This document shows, one piece after another, positions 46,539 to 54,513 of a stretch of DNA of 64,000 nucleotides. A program made the translations under genes and the position numbers. Numbering within the stretch: the first letter of the stretch is position 1; each line of letters starts with the position of its first letter. The notes below the pieces were generated by a model. The model saw only the letters and a list, made by a program, of their open reading frames with translations. It was not told the DNA's origin and did no database searches. Origin of the DNA: Candidatus Nyctobacter psychrophilus (GTDB lineage Bacteria > Vulcanimicrobiota > Vulcanimicrobiia > Vulcanimicrobiales > Vulcanimicrobiaceae); contig JACRTY010000036.1 of NCBI GenBank assembly GCA_014305025.1, positions 84,097 through 148,096 of the forward strand, given 5' to 3'.

Positions 46539-46643
46539 TTCACGCTGACCGGCGACGGTCTTGGCGCCGGCTGAGCGGTGCCATGTGAACGCGCGTTAAC
46601 GCTTGAGCCCAGAACAGACCCGTCCAGCGAAGGCTTGCCGACA
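46539..46643 (-). repeat. degenerate copy of the RND adaptor 5' end
   Basis: Compare 44015-44121 with this segment on the same strand: TTCACGCTGACCGGCGACGG, CTTGGCG.CGGCTGAG, GAACGCGCG, CCGTCCAG and GGCTTGCCGACA recur in order with scattered substitutions. It is the signal peptide and first ~35 codons of a second HlyD-type lipoprotein adaptor, now without start codon or downstream gene. Suggests a duplicated efflux operon of which one copy was lost. Confidence 0.65.
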
Positions 46644-46711
46644 CAGAAAAACGTTAGTGAGACTTCCCTGCAATGGAACCCAGGCTGGAGCGGCGGCTCT
46701 TTCCAGCCACG

Positions 46712-47254
46712 TCACCGTGGCCGCCTGACGAAAGCGTTCCAGGCTTGATTGCGGCCCTGTTGACCCGCTAAGGCCGCACCTCCGCCCATGCCGAGCGTAA
46801 TTGCGGCGATGCCGGGCGGAACGAAGGCGAACGCGGCACCGAGGACCGTCTGAGCGGCGACGACCAGCGGCAAGGTTCCAAGCAAGGTGAGCGCAACGGC
46901 ACCCGCACCGCCGACCAAGGCCGCCACGAGCAGCAGCGTTCGCTTGAAGTTGACATGGTCGATGATCGCGCCGGCGGGCGTCTGCGCGACGACGGTCGCG
47001 AAACCGGCGGACGACGTCGCGATGCCGATCGACGCCGCATCCCAGTGGCGCACGTGCGTCAGATAGATGGCGAGGTAAGGCCCTACCCCGGTTTGGATGT
47101 CGGCGAACGTAAAGTTGAGCCCGGCCAGCGCAAACCTGCTGCGTTTCGAAGGGTGACGTTCGGTCGCGCGTTCGTCACTTGCCGCGCTTTCGCTCTTGAC
47201 GTCCATGCTGCCCCGGGATGGCGCTTGCGCGCGCGCTTTTCGCGTCGTGGGCAC
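46712..47254 (-). pseudogene. MFS transporter, C-terminally truncated
   Basis: Up to 180 residues instead of ~400. Contains the first four or so helices: LNFTFADIQTGVGPYLAIYL, IGIATSSAGFATVVAQTPAG (motif A-like loop AIIDHVNFKR), LGAAFAFVPPGIAAITLGM, then RNQAWNAFVRRPR and stop. The remaining eight helices are missing. Start at 47254 or ATG 47206. It retains a near-perfect sigma-54 promoter upstream. Confidence 0.7.
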
Positions 47255-47327
47255 GAGGTTAGCTCACTTTCGTAGCGGCAAATATAGGGGTCAACAGGGT
47301 TACGCCGCCCCACTCCGATGTAGCGCC

Positions 47328-47344
47328 TGCAATATCCGTGCCAC
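47328..47344 (-). promoter_or_regulatory. sigma-54 promoter facing the truncated MFS gene
   Basis: Minus strand GTGGCAC-GGATA-TTGCA, one mismatch from the TTGGCAC-N5-TTGCA consensus with correct spacing. Predicted transcription start near 47316. It is divergent from another sigma-54 promoter 43 bp away. Confidence 0.7.
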
Positions 47345-47387
47345 TCATTTCAACGCGAGCGACGGCGTTCGACAGACCCCGGCTCCA

Positions 47388-47404
47388 TTGGCACGTGCAT
47401 TGCA
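47388..47404 (+). promoter_or_regulatory. sigma-54 promoter of the 68-aa protein gene (and possibly the ArsB-like gene)
   Basis: TTGGCAC-GTGCA-TTGCA, a perfect RpoN site. Transcription should start near 47415, leaving a ~60-nt leader to the ATG at 47478, which has a clear AGGAG site. Enhancer-binding sites are not evident by eye in the 250-bp divergent region. Confidence 0.8.
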
Positions 47405-47477
47405 ACCGCCGCATATCGGCTCGCCCTATGCTGCCGGTGCTTCAATTGCTAAAGCACTTCCAAAACAGGAGTAACCA

Positions 47478-47684
47478 ATGCCCGATAAACATGAGGATGA
47501 AAGCCCCAAACCGAAGCCGGCGGGTGGCGGTCTAAAGGAAAGGGAGCTGGCCGTCCAATTGACTGCCGCTATTCTCCACGCAGCCAAGCTGGAACCGCAA
47601 CCGCTCGACGCGCTCGAAAAGGCCGCCCTCGATATCTGCAGGCGGATGTTACACGCGATGGGAACCGCCGGTGCGGCGCATTAG
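47478..47684 (+). CDS. small soluble protein of unknown function (68 aa)
   Basis: 68 residues, charged N-terminus (PDKHEDESPKPKPAGGG) and an amphipathic C-terminal half (LAVQLTAAILHAAKLEPQPL, EKAALDICRRMLHAMG). AGGAG lies 7 nt before the ATG. Directly driven by a predicted sigma-54 promoter. No family recognised; the helix could mediate dimerisation. The next gene (ArsB-like) follows within ~90 bp, so they may form one operon. Confidence 0.7.
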   Translation: MPDKHEDESPKPKPAGGGLKERELAVQLTAAILHAAKLEPQPLDALEKAALDICRRMLHAMGTAGAAH

Positions 47685-47777
47685 GAGCGTTCCGCGCTAG
47701 CTCACGCAGCCGTCTGGTCCATCTGCGCCGTCAGTATCGCCGGCGTTCTTACCCGCTATAAGAAAATCGGCGAATGG

Positions 47778-48947
47778 GTGTGGGCCGTCTGCGGAGCGCT
47801 GCTGCTCGGCGTGTCGGGGCTGTTGTCTTGGCGCGCCGTCGCAGTTGCAGTCGGCCGCGGGACGGACGTGTACCTGTTCTTGACGGGCATGATGGTGCTG
47901 GCGGAACTGGCTCGGCGCGAAGGCCTCTTCGAGTGGGTCGCTCGTCATGCCGTTGGGGCGGCGCACGGCTCACGTTGGCGTCTTTTTGGCTTGGTGTACG
48001 GCGTCGGCATCGTCGTAACGACGGTTCTCTCCAACGATGCGACGGCTGTGGTGCTGACGCCCGCCGTGGCCGCGGCCGTCCGGAAAGCGAAGGCCGAGCC
48101 GTTGCCCTATCTGTTCGCGTGCGCGTTTATCGCCAACGCCGCAAGCTTCGTATTGCCGATCTCCAACCCGGCAAACCTCGTCGTCTTCGCCGATCGGCTT
48201 CCGACGCTCGGACGGTGGCTCGCGTCGTTCGCACTTCCATCGTTACTCTCGATCGGCGCGACGTACGTGATGCTGGCGCTGGCTTCGCGCAAAAATCTCG
48301 CCGGACCACTTGCGACCGACGTTGAGGGGGTGGCACTGAAACCCAGTGGTCGCATCACGCTCATCGGCATCGTTGCGACCGCAGTCGTTCTCGTCGTCGC
48401 CTCCACGCTCGGCGCGCCGCTCGGCGTGACGACGTGCATCTGCGGCGCGATCGTTTTTGCCGCCATCTCCGCCGGCGACCGCGGTACGATGCGCGACGTG
48501 GCGGTTTCCATCTCGTGGAGCGTGCTCTTATTGGTTGCGGGACTCTTCGTGCTGGTTGCCGGCATGGATAAAACCGGACTGCTCGACGTGACGCGTCAAG
48601 CCGTTGAGGGGTTGTCCCAGTGGCCGCCGTGGGCGGCCATGCTGGCCGCGGGCGGCGTCCCCGCGCTTGCCGCCAACGCGATGAATAATCTGCCGGCCGG
48701 GCTGATCGCAGGTTCCAGCGTCACCTCGCTACACGGGCACGACGCGGTTCGAAGCGCCATCGCCGTCGGAATCGATTTAGGACCAAACCTGTCGGTGACG
48801 GGCTCGCTGGCGACCGTACTCTGGCTCATTGCGCTCCGCCGGGAAGGCATCGCCGTCGACGCATGGACGTTTCTGCGAACGGGCATGCTCGTGATGCCGC
48901 CGGCGTTACTGTTGGCGCTTGAAAGCATTCTCGTCACGATGCGCTGA
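47778..48947 (+). CDS. ArsB/NhaD-type ion transporter (arsenite efflux-like)
   Basis: 389 residues from GTG, about ten helices. ArsB-superfamily motifs: YLFLTGMMVLAELARREGLF, LSNDATAVVLTPAVAAAV, ANAASFVLPISNPANLVVF and the second-half equivalents AANAMNNLPAGLIAGSS and GIDLGPNLSVTGSLATVLW. Homology-like coding (AAVWSICAVSIAGVL) continues about 25 codons upstream to 47700 without a usable start, so the true N-terminus may lie there with an indel. No arsR or arsC nearby; arsenite is a guess. Confidence 0.82.
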   Translation: MWAVCGALLLGVSGLLSWRAVAVAVGRGTDVYLFLTGMMVLAELARREGLFEWVARHAVGAAHGSRWRLFGLVYGVGIVVTTVLSNDATAVVLTPAVAAAVRKAKAEPLPYLFACAFIANAASFVLPISNPANLVVFADRLPTLGRWLASFALPSLLSIGATYVMLALASRKNLAGPLATDVEGVALKPSGRITLIGIVATAVVLVVASTLGAPLGVTTCICGAIVFAAISAGDRGTMRDVAVSISWSVLLLVAGLFVLVAGMDKTGLLDVTRQAVEGLSQWPPWAAMLAAGGVPALAANAMNNLPAGLIAGSSVTSLHGHDAVRSAIAVGIDLGPNLSVTGSLATVLWLIALRREGIAVDAWTFLRTGMLVMPPALLLALESILVTMR

Positions 48948-48957
48948 CGCGCCGGCG

Positions 48958-48974
48958 TTGGCACGAAGTTTGCA
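48958..48974 (+). promoter_or_regulatory. sigma-54 promoter of the metallophosphatase gene
   Basis: TTGGCAC-GAAGT-TTGCA, perfect consensus. Located 11 bp past the ArsB-like stop and 67 bp before the metallophosphatase ATG; expected start near 48985. Confidence 0.82.
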
Positions 48975-49040
48975 CTCTGGCTCGTGAACTACTTTCGCAA
49001 CTAGCGAGAGAGCTCGACTTCAGCCAGATAGGATACAGTA

Positions 49041-51098
49041 ATGAAACAACCGCGCAAGCGTTCACGACACCTGCGTTACCGTTTAGGTAGCCTCGGCCTC
49101 GGCGCCGCTTTCACTCTCTCGATCGCGTCGATTGCCTCGACGCGACCCGCGACGGGAGCGGCGATTCCGGCCGTGCCGGTCAACCAAACCGCCGACGCGG
49201 CCAAGACCACGCGCATCCTCAACCCCGGCGTCGTGAGCTGGGTGCACTTCGGCGATCTGCACATCACCTCGGGTGATCAGCAGAATTACGCCGACTTCAA
49301 ATCGATCATCAGCAACACCAATCAGTACCTGCTCAACGGCGTCAACTTCGCCACCTTGCCCGGCGACAACGCCAACGAAGGCAGCGAATCGGAATATCAA
49401 CTGATCAAGGCGGCGACCAGCCAACTGAAGGTCCCGCTCTACGCGATCCCCGGCGACCACGATCGGCACGATCTCGCGGAGTATGAGAAATATCTCGAAG
49501 CGCGGCCGTACTACAGCTTTTCCGCCGGCGGGTATCACTTCGCATTCCTTGACGTCATGGGCGGGATCGACGGCGACGAGAAGACGTGGTTGACGCAAGA
49601 CCTCGCGCAAGCGAAAGCAGCGGGCCTGCGGAGCGTGCTGTTCGCGCACACGTACAACGTCGCGTCCGACGTGGAAGACCTGATCAAAATCGACAACGTC
49701 ATCATGATGGATACCGGCCATACGCACACCAACAACGTCGCCAACGACGGGCATACGATCTACGCCGCGACCCGTTCGACGGGGCAGATCAGCGAAGGAC
49801 CCGTCGGCTTCTCGATCACCAATCTCGACAACGGCGTCGTCAGTTGGAAGTTCAAGCCGCTCGGCTCGTGGCCGTTCGTCATGATCACGTCGCCCGCCGA
49901 CAAGGGTCTGGTCATCAACGGAAATCAAATCGTGCACGGTACGCAAAACGTTCGCGCGAAAGTGTGGGACGACAAGGGCGTGTCGTCGGTGACGATGCAA
50001 GTCGACGGCGGCACCGCCCAGCCGATGCAGCGCATCGGCAGCACGCAGATGTGGACCGAGCCGTATAACTTCGCCAGTAAGTCTTCCGGCGACCACAAGG
50101 TGAGGGTCAACGTCCAAGGCGCCGGCGGAAACAAATCGAGCGATACGATTCTCGTGTCGGTTGCGCCGAGCGGCTCGGTCGCCCAGTTACCGGCGCGTTC
50201 GTTCGGACCGTCCGGCAATTCCCTCGGCATCTACACGGAAAAGGGCTTGCTCGGCAACGTCGGCGGCGGAGGCCGTGGTCCCGGCGGTCCGGGGGGTCGA
50301 GGACCGGGCGGTCCCGGCGGTCCCGGCGGTAGAGGTCCGCGTGGACCTGGCGGCCCTGGCGGACCTGGTGGCCCTGGCGGACCTGGCGGTCCTCCGCCCG
50401 GCGGGCCCGGGGGACCCGGCGGTCCCGGCGGACCGCCCCCCGGAGCTTCGGGCGCACCCGGGGGCGGCCGAGCAGTCGCTCTCGCGGGCCGCGGTGGACC
50501 GGGCGGCCCGCTAGGCCGGCGGGGTGGACTCTGCGCGGGTCGTAGCGTCCCGACAACGTCGGGCTCGGCGAGCGGAACCCCCGCGGCGGGCGCTGGCCCG
50601 GGTCCCGGCGCCGGTCCCGGCCCGGGTTGTGGTCCAGGCGGTAAGCGTGGCCGCCACGGGCGCCGCGGCAACAGGCCGCTGGCGGCCAATGGCGCAACGG
50701 GCCTAAGGGGCCCCGGCGGTCCGCGTGGCGCGCGGCGTCAACCGGCGGCTGGTCCACCGCCTCCTGCAGGAGCGGTGGCCGGTCGGCAGGGTAATGCAGG
50801 CCGAGGTCCGAGCGCTCCGGGACGCGTGCCTCCGACCGTTGCGACGTTGCTCCAGGTACGTGGAAATCGCCTGAGCGTCCGCTTTCTGGACGGTTCAACG
50901 CACACGGTGACGTACGATACGAGCACGCGCTTCATCAAAGAAGTCAATGGCAGCGGCGATCAGCCGGCGACATCTACCGATCTTCACCAGGGTCAAACGC
51001 TCGAACTGACGTTACCCTCAGTCGCCGGTGGCGGAAGTTCGACGATGAACGGACAGTTGGCCGCCACGGCGATCGAGATCACGCACGGCGGCTCATGA
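49041..51098 (+). CDS. secreted calcineurin-like metallophosphatase with Gly-Pro-rich repeat
   Basis: 685 residues. Twin-basic N-terminus and signal segment, then a calcineurin-like phosphoesterase (residues ~65-270) with metal ligands in VHFGDLHIT, ATLPGDNANEG, AIPGDHDRHD and MDTGHTHTN. A beta domain (~285-385) follows. Residues ~407-597 are a collagen-like (Pro-Gly-Gly)n stretch with Arg/Ala-rich blocks. The last ~90 residues (LLQVRGNRLSVRFLDGSTHT...) form a DUF5666-like beta domain. Driven by its own sigma-54 promoter and followed by a strong terminator. Exported; substrate unknown. Confidence 0.82.
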   Translation: MKQPRKRSRHLRYRLGSLGLGAAFTLSIASIASTRPATGAAIPAVPVNQTADAAKTTRILNPGVVSWVHFGDLHITSGDQQNYADFKSIISNTNQYLLNGVNFATLPGDNANEGSESEYQLIKAATSQLKVPLYAIPGDHDRHDLAEYEKYLEARPYYSFSAGGYHFAFLDVMGGIDGDEKTWLTQDLAQAKAAGLRSVLFAHTYNVASDVEDLIKIDNVIMMDTGHTHTNNVANDGHTIYAATRSTGQISEGPVGFSITNLDNGVVSWKFKPLGSWPFVMITSPADKGLVINGNQIVHGTQNVRAKVWDDKGVSSVTMQVDGGTAQPMQRIGSTQMWTEPYNFASKSSGDHKVRVNVQGAGGNKSSDTILVSVAPSGSVAQLPARSFGPSGNSLGIYTEKGLLGNVGGGGRGPGGPGGRGPGGPGGPGGRGPRGPGGPGGPGGPGGPGGPPPGGPGGPGGPGGPPPGASGAPGGGRAVALAGRGGPGGPLGRRGGLCAGRSVPTTSGSASGTPAAGAGPGPGAGPGPGCGPGGKRGRHGRRGNRPLAANGATGLRGPGGPRGARRQPAAGPPPPAGAVAGRQGNAGRGPSAPGRVPPTVATLLQVRGNRLSVRFLDGSTHTVTYDTSTRFIKEVNGSGDQPATSTDLHQGQTLELTLPSVAGGGSSTMNGQLAATAIEITHGGS
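50263..50830 (+). repeat. Gly-Pro-rich (collagen-like) coding repeat
   Basis: Encodes residues ~407-597 of the metallophosphatase. First third is an almost regular Gly-X-Y series (GPGGPGGRGPGGPGGPGG), later parts are Arg- and Ala-rich with PGPGAGPGPG blocks. The DNA is nearly all GGN/CCN codons, a slippage-prone repeat, so its exact length may vary or be mis-assembled. Antisense frames over it look proline-rich but are artefacts. Confidence 0.75.
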
Positions 51099-51179
51099 AC
51101 TGCGGTTCCACGAATCCGGTCGGGCACATCGCCAAACGTTCGTTGAACCCGGTGCCCCACGTCAGGGCGCCACAGTCGG

Positions 51180-51207
51180 GAAGACCACCTCCGGGTGGTC
51201 TTCTTTT
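51180..51207 (+). terminator. intrinsic terminator after the metallophosphatase gene
   Basis: Perfect 10-bp stem GAAGACCACC (51180-51189) and GGTGGTCTTC (51194-51203), loop TCCG, then TTTT. It separates the metallophosphatase transcript from the rpoN operon, whose own promoter lies 38 bp further on. Confidence 0.88.
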
Positions 51208-51244
51208 GAACCATTATCGCCGCCCGAGGGTATACGCTTGTCCT

Positions 51245-51261
51245 TTGGCACGCGGTTTGCA
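51245..51261 (+). promoter_or_regulatory. sigma-54 promoter of the rpoN operon (autoregulation)
   Basis: TTGGCAC-GCGGT-TTGCA, perfect consensus. The predicted transcription start (~51272) coincides with the GTG start codon of the first gene at 51273, implying a leaderless message. The second-downstream gene is rpoN, so sigma-54 would drive its own synthesis. Confidence 0.82.
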
Positions 51262-51272
51262 ATCATACTCCT

Positions 51273-51884
51273 GTGGCCCGCTTGCTCGTAGTGGTGCTCC
51301 TGGCGCTCACGCTCGGGCGTGCGGCCGTGGCGCAGCCCGGGCCGCCGCGCCCGCCTCGTCCGGATCCCGCCGTCGCGGTCCCGCGCCATCTCGCGCACGT
51401 CGCGGCCCATCTCGCAGCCGCCCTGCCCAGTGACGACATCGGCCGGCGCGCGATGACGGAAGCGCGTACGTCCTTCGCGGCAGCGCAGGCCGCGCTCGGG
51501 ACGAATCTTGCTGCCGCCGATCAGCTCGCCGCTTCGTGCGACGACCTGCTCCACGCCGTCGATGGGCCCCCGCCGCACGGCCCGCAACCGCAACCCGAGG
51601 AAATCCTCGCGCGCATCGACGTTATGAGCGCCGTTCTCGGCACGGTCTCGGGTACACGTGTGCGCCAACTCCTCGCGTTCGCAAACTCCGTTGCCGTCGG
51701 GGCGCGCCGCAAGGCCGCGGCCGGCGCTTCGGATGCCGGCTGGGAAGCGGCGCGAGCCGAGGGGATCGCGCGCGCGGCCGCTCATGTCGCGATCGCGGCC
51801 GATCCGACGCTCGGGCCCGTGCTGCCGCCGCCTCCTCCCAGACCGCCCAAACATTCCAAACATCCCCACGATGAGCCGCCGTGA
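51273..51884 (+). CDS. exported helical protein of unknown function
   Basis: 203 residues. Signal peptide ARLLVVVLLALTLGRAAVAQ, proline-rich linker, a helical middle (RHLAHVAAHLAAALPSDDIG, AAADQLAASCDDLLHAV, ARIDVMSAVLGTVSGTRVRQ) and a Pro/His-rich C-terminus (VLPPPPPRPPKHSKHPH). No family recognised. First gene of the sigma-54-driven operon with rpoN (4-bp overlap), so it may be a periplasmic sensor or accessory for the kinase encoded further downstream. Confidence 0.65.
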   Translation: MARLLVVVLLALTLGRAAVAQPGPPRPPRPDPAVAVPRHLAHVAAHLAAALPSDDIGRRAMTEARTSFAAAQAALGTNLAAADQLAASCDDLLHAVDGPPPHGPQPQPEEILARIDVMSAVLGTVSGTRVRQLLAFANSVAVGARRKAAAGASDAGWEAARAEGIARAAAHVAIAADPTLGPVLPPPPPRPPKHSKHPHDEPP

Positions 51885-53101
51885 GCATGCTTGAAATCGG
51901 CATACGCACCGAACTGGGGCCGCGGTTACGAACCTATGCGACCTTGTTACCGTTGGGTCTCGGGGATCTCGATGCGACGATTGCGCACGAGGCTGCCGAC
52001 AATCCGTGGCTGGAACTCGTGAACCGTCCGCTGTCCGGTCTGGGCGGCGACGAACTGCGAACCATCGCGGCGCCCGGCCCCTCGTTGCTCGACCATCTGG
52101 AGGCGCAACTCGCTGCGAGCGGCGTGCGCGGGGCCGTCTTGCGGGCGGCGCGCTATGTCAGCGAGGCGCTCGACGAGCACGCCTATCTGCGCGATGACAT
52201 CGCGACGGTCGCACGCTGCGCGGATGCAACGCAAGCGCAAGCGTCCCAAGCCGTAGCGCTCGTGCAACGCTGTGAGCCGACCGGCGTGGCGGCGCGGTCC
52301 CTGGGCGAACGTTTTCGTCTTCAACTGGACGAAGCCGGCGAGCGCGGCTCGCTCGCGTTTGCGCTGACCTTCGAGCTCGATGCGCTTGCCGCCGAGGGAA
52401 GCGCGTCGTTCGCCTCCGCGCGCGAGTTGGCGTTCGATGAGCTTGCGCGCGCGTTACGGCGGCTGCGCGCCTGCGATCCCGATCCGGCGCGCGACTTCGC
52501 TCGCACGGTGGACCGCGTGTTTCCCGAGATCGTCATCGAACGCGACGGCGACAGTTTGATCTCGAGTATCGACGGACGCTTTTGGCCCGACGTTCGCCTG
52601 GCGTCGCTCGAAGTGACGCGCGATCTGTCCCAACCGATGCGCACCGCACGCTCGCGCGCGCGGTTGATCGTCGAGGCGCTCACGCGGCGCAAAACCACGC
52701 TCGAACGCCTCGCTGTCGCGCTGCTCGACCGTCAACGCAACTACTTCATCAGCGGCGGTGATCCGCGTGAACTCCTTCCGCTCTCCGGTCGCGAACTCGC
52801 GCGTGAAGTCGGATGCGCGGAGTCCACGATCTCGCGCGCGATCACGGCCCGCTATGCGGCCACGCCATTCGGCACGATTTCCGTGCGCTCGCTCATCGCG
52901 CGACGGCCCGGTGCCGTCGGCGTCACGACGGCCGCCGTCCGCCACCGCGTGTCGGAGTTGATCCAATCGTTTCCGCAGTCCTCGGATGAGGTGATTGCTC
53001 GGGCGCTGCGCTTGAGCGGCATTCGTCTGGCGCGGCGAACCGTCGCGAAATATCGACATGAGCTCGGCCTGGCATCATCGCGCGAGCGAGGCCGCACGTG
53101 A
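51881..53101 (+). CDS. rpoN: RNA polymerase sigma-54 factor
   Basis: 406 residues, short for RpoN (450-500). Region I is present but atypical: LRTYATLLPLGLGDLDATIA then HEAADNPWLEL, lacking the usual glutamine-rich repeats. Core-binding domain around residues 65-230; the HTH region is PLSGRELAREVGCAESTISR; the RpoN box RLARRTVAKYRHELG near the C-terminus is intact and recognises the -24 element. GTG start overlaps the preceding stop. Acidic region II is nearly absent. Five matching -24/-12 promoters are in the window. Confidence 0.94.
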   Translation: MSMLEIGIRTELGPRLRTYATLLPLGLGDLDATIAHEAADNPWLELVNRPLSGLGGDELRTIAAPGPSLLDHLEAQLAASGVRGAVLRAARYVSEALDEHAYLRDDIATVARCADATQAQASQAVALVQRCEPTGVAARSLGERFRLQLDEAGERGSLAFALTFELDALAAEGSASFASARELAFDELARALRRLRACDPDPARDFARTVDRVFPEIVIERDGDSLISSIDGRFWPDVRLASLEVTRDLSQPMRTARSRARLIVEALTRRKTTLERLAVALLDRQRNYFISGGDPRELLPLSGRELAREVGCAESTISRAITARYAATPFGTISVRSLIARRPGAVGVTTAAVRHRVSELIQSFPQSSDEVIARALRLSGIRLARRTVAKYRHELGLASSRERGRT

Positions 53102-54513
53102 ACCTGGCGCGCGCCTTTACGGCGATGGTGTCGCTTGCCGTCGTGGCGGTGCTCTTTGCGGTCGTGGCGCTCGGCACGACGCTACGGTCGGCCGACGCGA
53201 GCGTGGTTGGCCGCGCTCACGGCTTGCTCGGGATCGTTGCGCGCCGCATCAGCGCCGCCTACAGCGCGCAAATTACGACGTTGCGCAGCGACCTCGCCGT
53301 GCCGCTCCCGCTTGCGACGCTCGACGGGTACGGGCGGCGCGTCGTGAGCGCGACGATCGGCGATAACGAAGGCGTCGACGGCGGCTTATTCCTCGATGCC
53401 GGCGGAATCGTCGCCGATGCGCCACAACGGGTCGCGAACGCGCGAGAACGGACGGCAATCGCAGCGCTGGCTCGCTCGGTGGAACGCGGCGGCGCTCTAC
53501 GCTTTGCAACCGTCGCACTTCCGGGCGGCGATCTGGTTGCAATCGATGCCGTTCCGCTAACTGATCGCAGCGGCGTGGCCTGGGCGCGCGAACGCATTTC
53601 TGCTTCGGTTTTGCACGGCGCGCAGGCATTGACGGCGTTGATCGCGGCAGCGGTGGCATGCAGTCTGGCGCTCGTCGGCATCGGCGCTTGGATCGTTTGG
53701 ATCATCCGGCGCGATGCCAAGCGCGTGCTCGTTGCGATCGGTGCGCTGGAGGCGGATCCGGCAGCGCATCCCCAACTCCCGCGCGGCGACTTCGGAGCGA
53801 TCGCACGCGCGGTAACGACGATGTCCGAACGCCGCGCCGCCGCCGAGGCGCTCGCGCAGCGGAGTGAGCGATTGGCGGCGATCGGGCGCCTGGCCGCCAA
53901 CGCCGCGCACGAAATTCGTAATCCGCTCAACGCCTTGCGCTTGCAAGTTGACCTGTTGCGGCGCCGGTTGGGCAACGGCCTCGACGAGCCCGCGGCGAAA
54001 CTCCGTGCCGAGATCGAACGGCTCGACGCGGTCGTCAACGGCATGCTTGCCGTCGGCAGCGACGGCCCGGTGGCAGCCAATCGCCTCGACCTGCGCGACG
54101 TAGCAGAGCGCGCCATCGATGCGCTCGAAGCCGACGCGCTTGTGCGGGCACGTACGATTCGCTTCGCCTGCACGGCGACCGATACGATCGTCTACGGTGA
54201 TGAAGGCCGGCTCGTGCAGCTCGCGATCAACATTCTTGCCAACGCGATCGACGCTGCGCCGCCCCAGAGCATGATCGAGGTGAAGGTGTCGCCGGGCCCG
54301 ATGCTTTCGATAGCCGATACCGGAGGCGGCATTGCTGAACGCGACACTTCCCAAGTCTTCGAACCTTTCTATACGACCAAACCCGCGGGTACGGGCCTGG
54401 GCCTGGCAATTGCGCACGAGATTGCACACGCGCACGGCGCCGCGATCGCCGTCCACAGCGCGCCCGGCCGCACCGAATTTCGCATCGGTTTCCCAGGAGA
54501 ACGACATGGCTGA
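53098..54513 (+). CDS. sensor histidine kinase (NtrB/AtoS-like)
   Basis: 471 residues. One N-terminal helix, extracytoplasmic sensor ~30-180, second helix [24 protein letters not shown]-like linker, dimerisation/phospho-acceptor [20 protein letters not shown], then N-box [16 protein letters not shown]1 [14 protein letters not shown] and [20 protein letters not shown]. Start overlaps rpoN stop (GTGA), and the response regulator start overlaps its own end, so sigma factor, kinase and regulator are made as one unit. Confidence 0.92.
   Translation: MNLARAFTAMVSLAVVAVLFAVVALGTTLRSADASVVGRAHGLLGIVARRISAAYSAQITTLRSDLAVPLPLATLDGYGRRVVSATIGDNEGVDGGLFLDAGGIVADAPQRVANARERTAIAALARSVERGGALRFATVALPGGDLVAIDAVPLTDRSGVAWARERISASVLHGAQALTALIAAAVACSLALVGIGAWIVWIIRRDAKRVLVAIGALEADPAAHPQLPRGDFGAIARAVTTMSERRAAAEALAQRSERLAAIGRLAANAAHEIRNPLNALRLQVDLLRRRLGNGLDEPAAKLRAEIERLDAVVNGMLAVGSDGPVAANRLDLRDVAERAIDALEADALVRARTIRFACTATDTIVYGDEGRLVQLAINILANAIDAAPPQSMIEVKVSPGPMLSIADTGGGIAERDTSQVFEPFYTTKPAGTGLGLAIAHEIAHAHGAAIAVHSAPGRTEFRIGFPGERHG

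Noticed and set aside
46178..46588. 136-codon open frame on the plus strand as a gene
   Set aside because: No family resemblance; the opposite strand carries the resolvase tail and adaptor relic, which explain the sequence.
50231..50830. Repetitive GGTCC/GGACC-rich DNA suggestive of a CRISPR-like or satellite array
   Set aside because: The repeat unit is irregular, has no spacers and is explained by Gly-Pro codons of the metallophosphatase. Antisense proline-rich frames are shadows.
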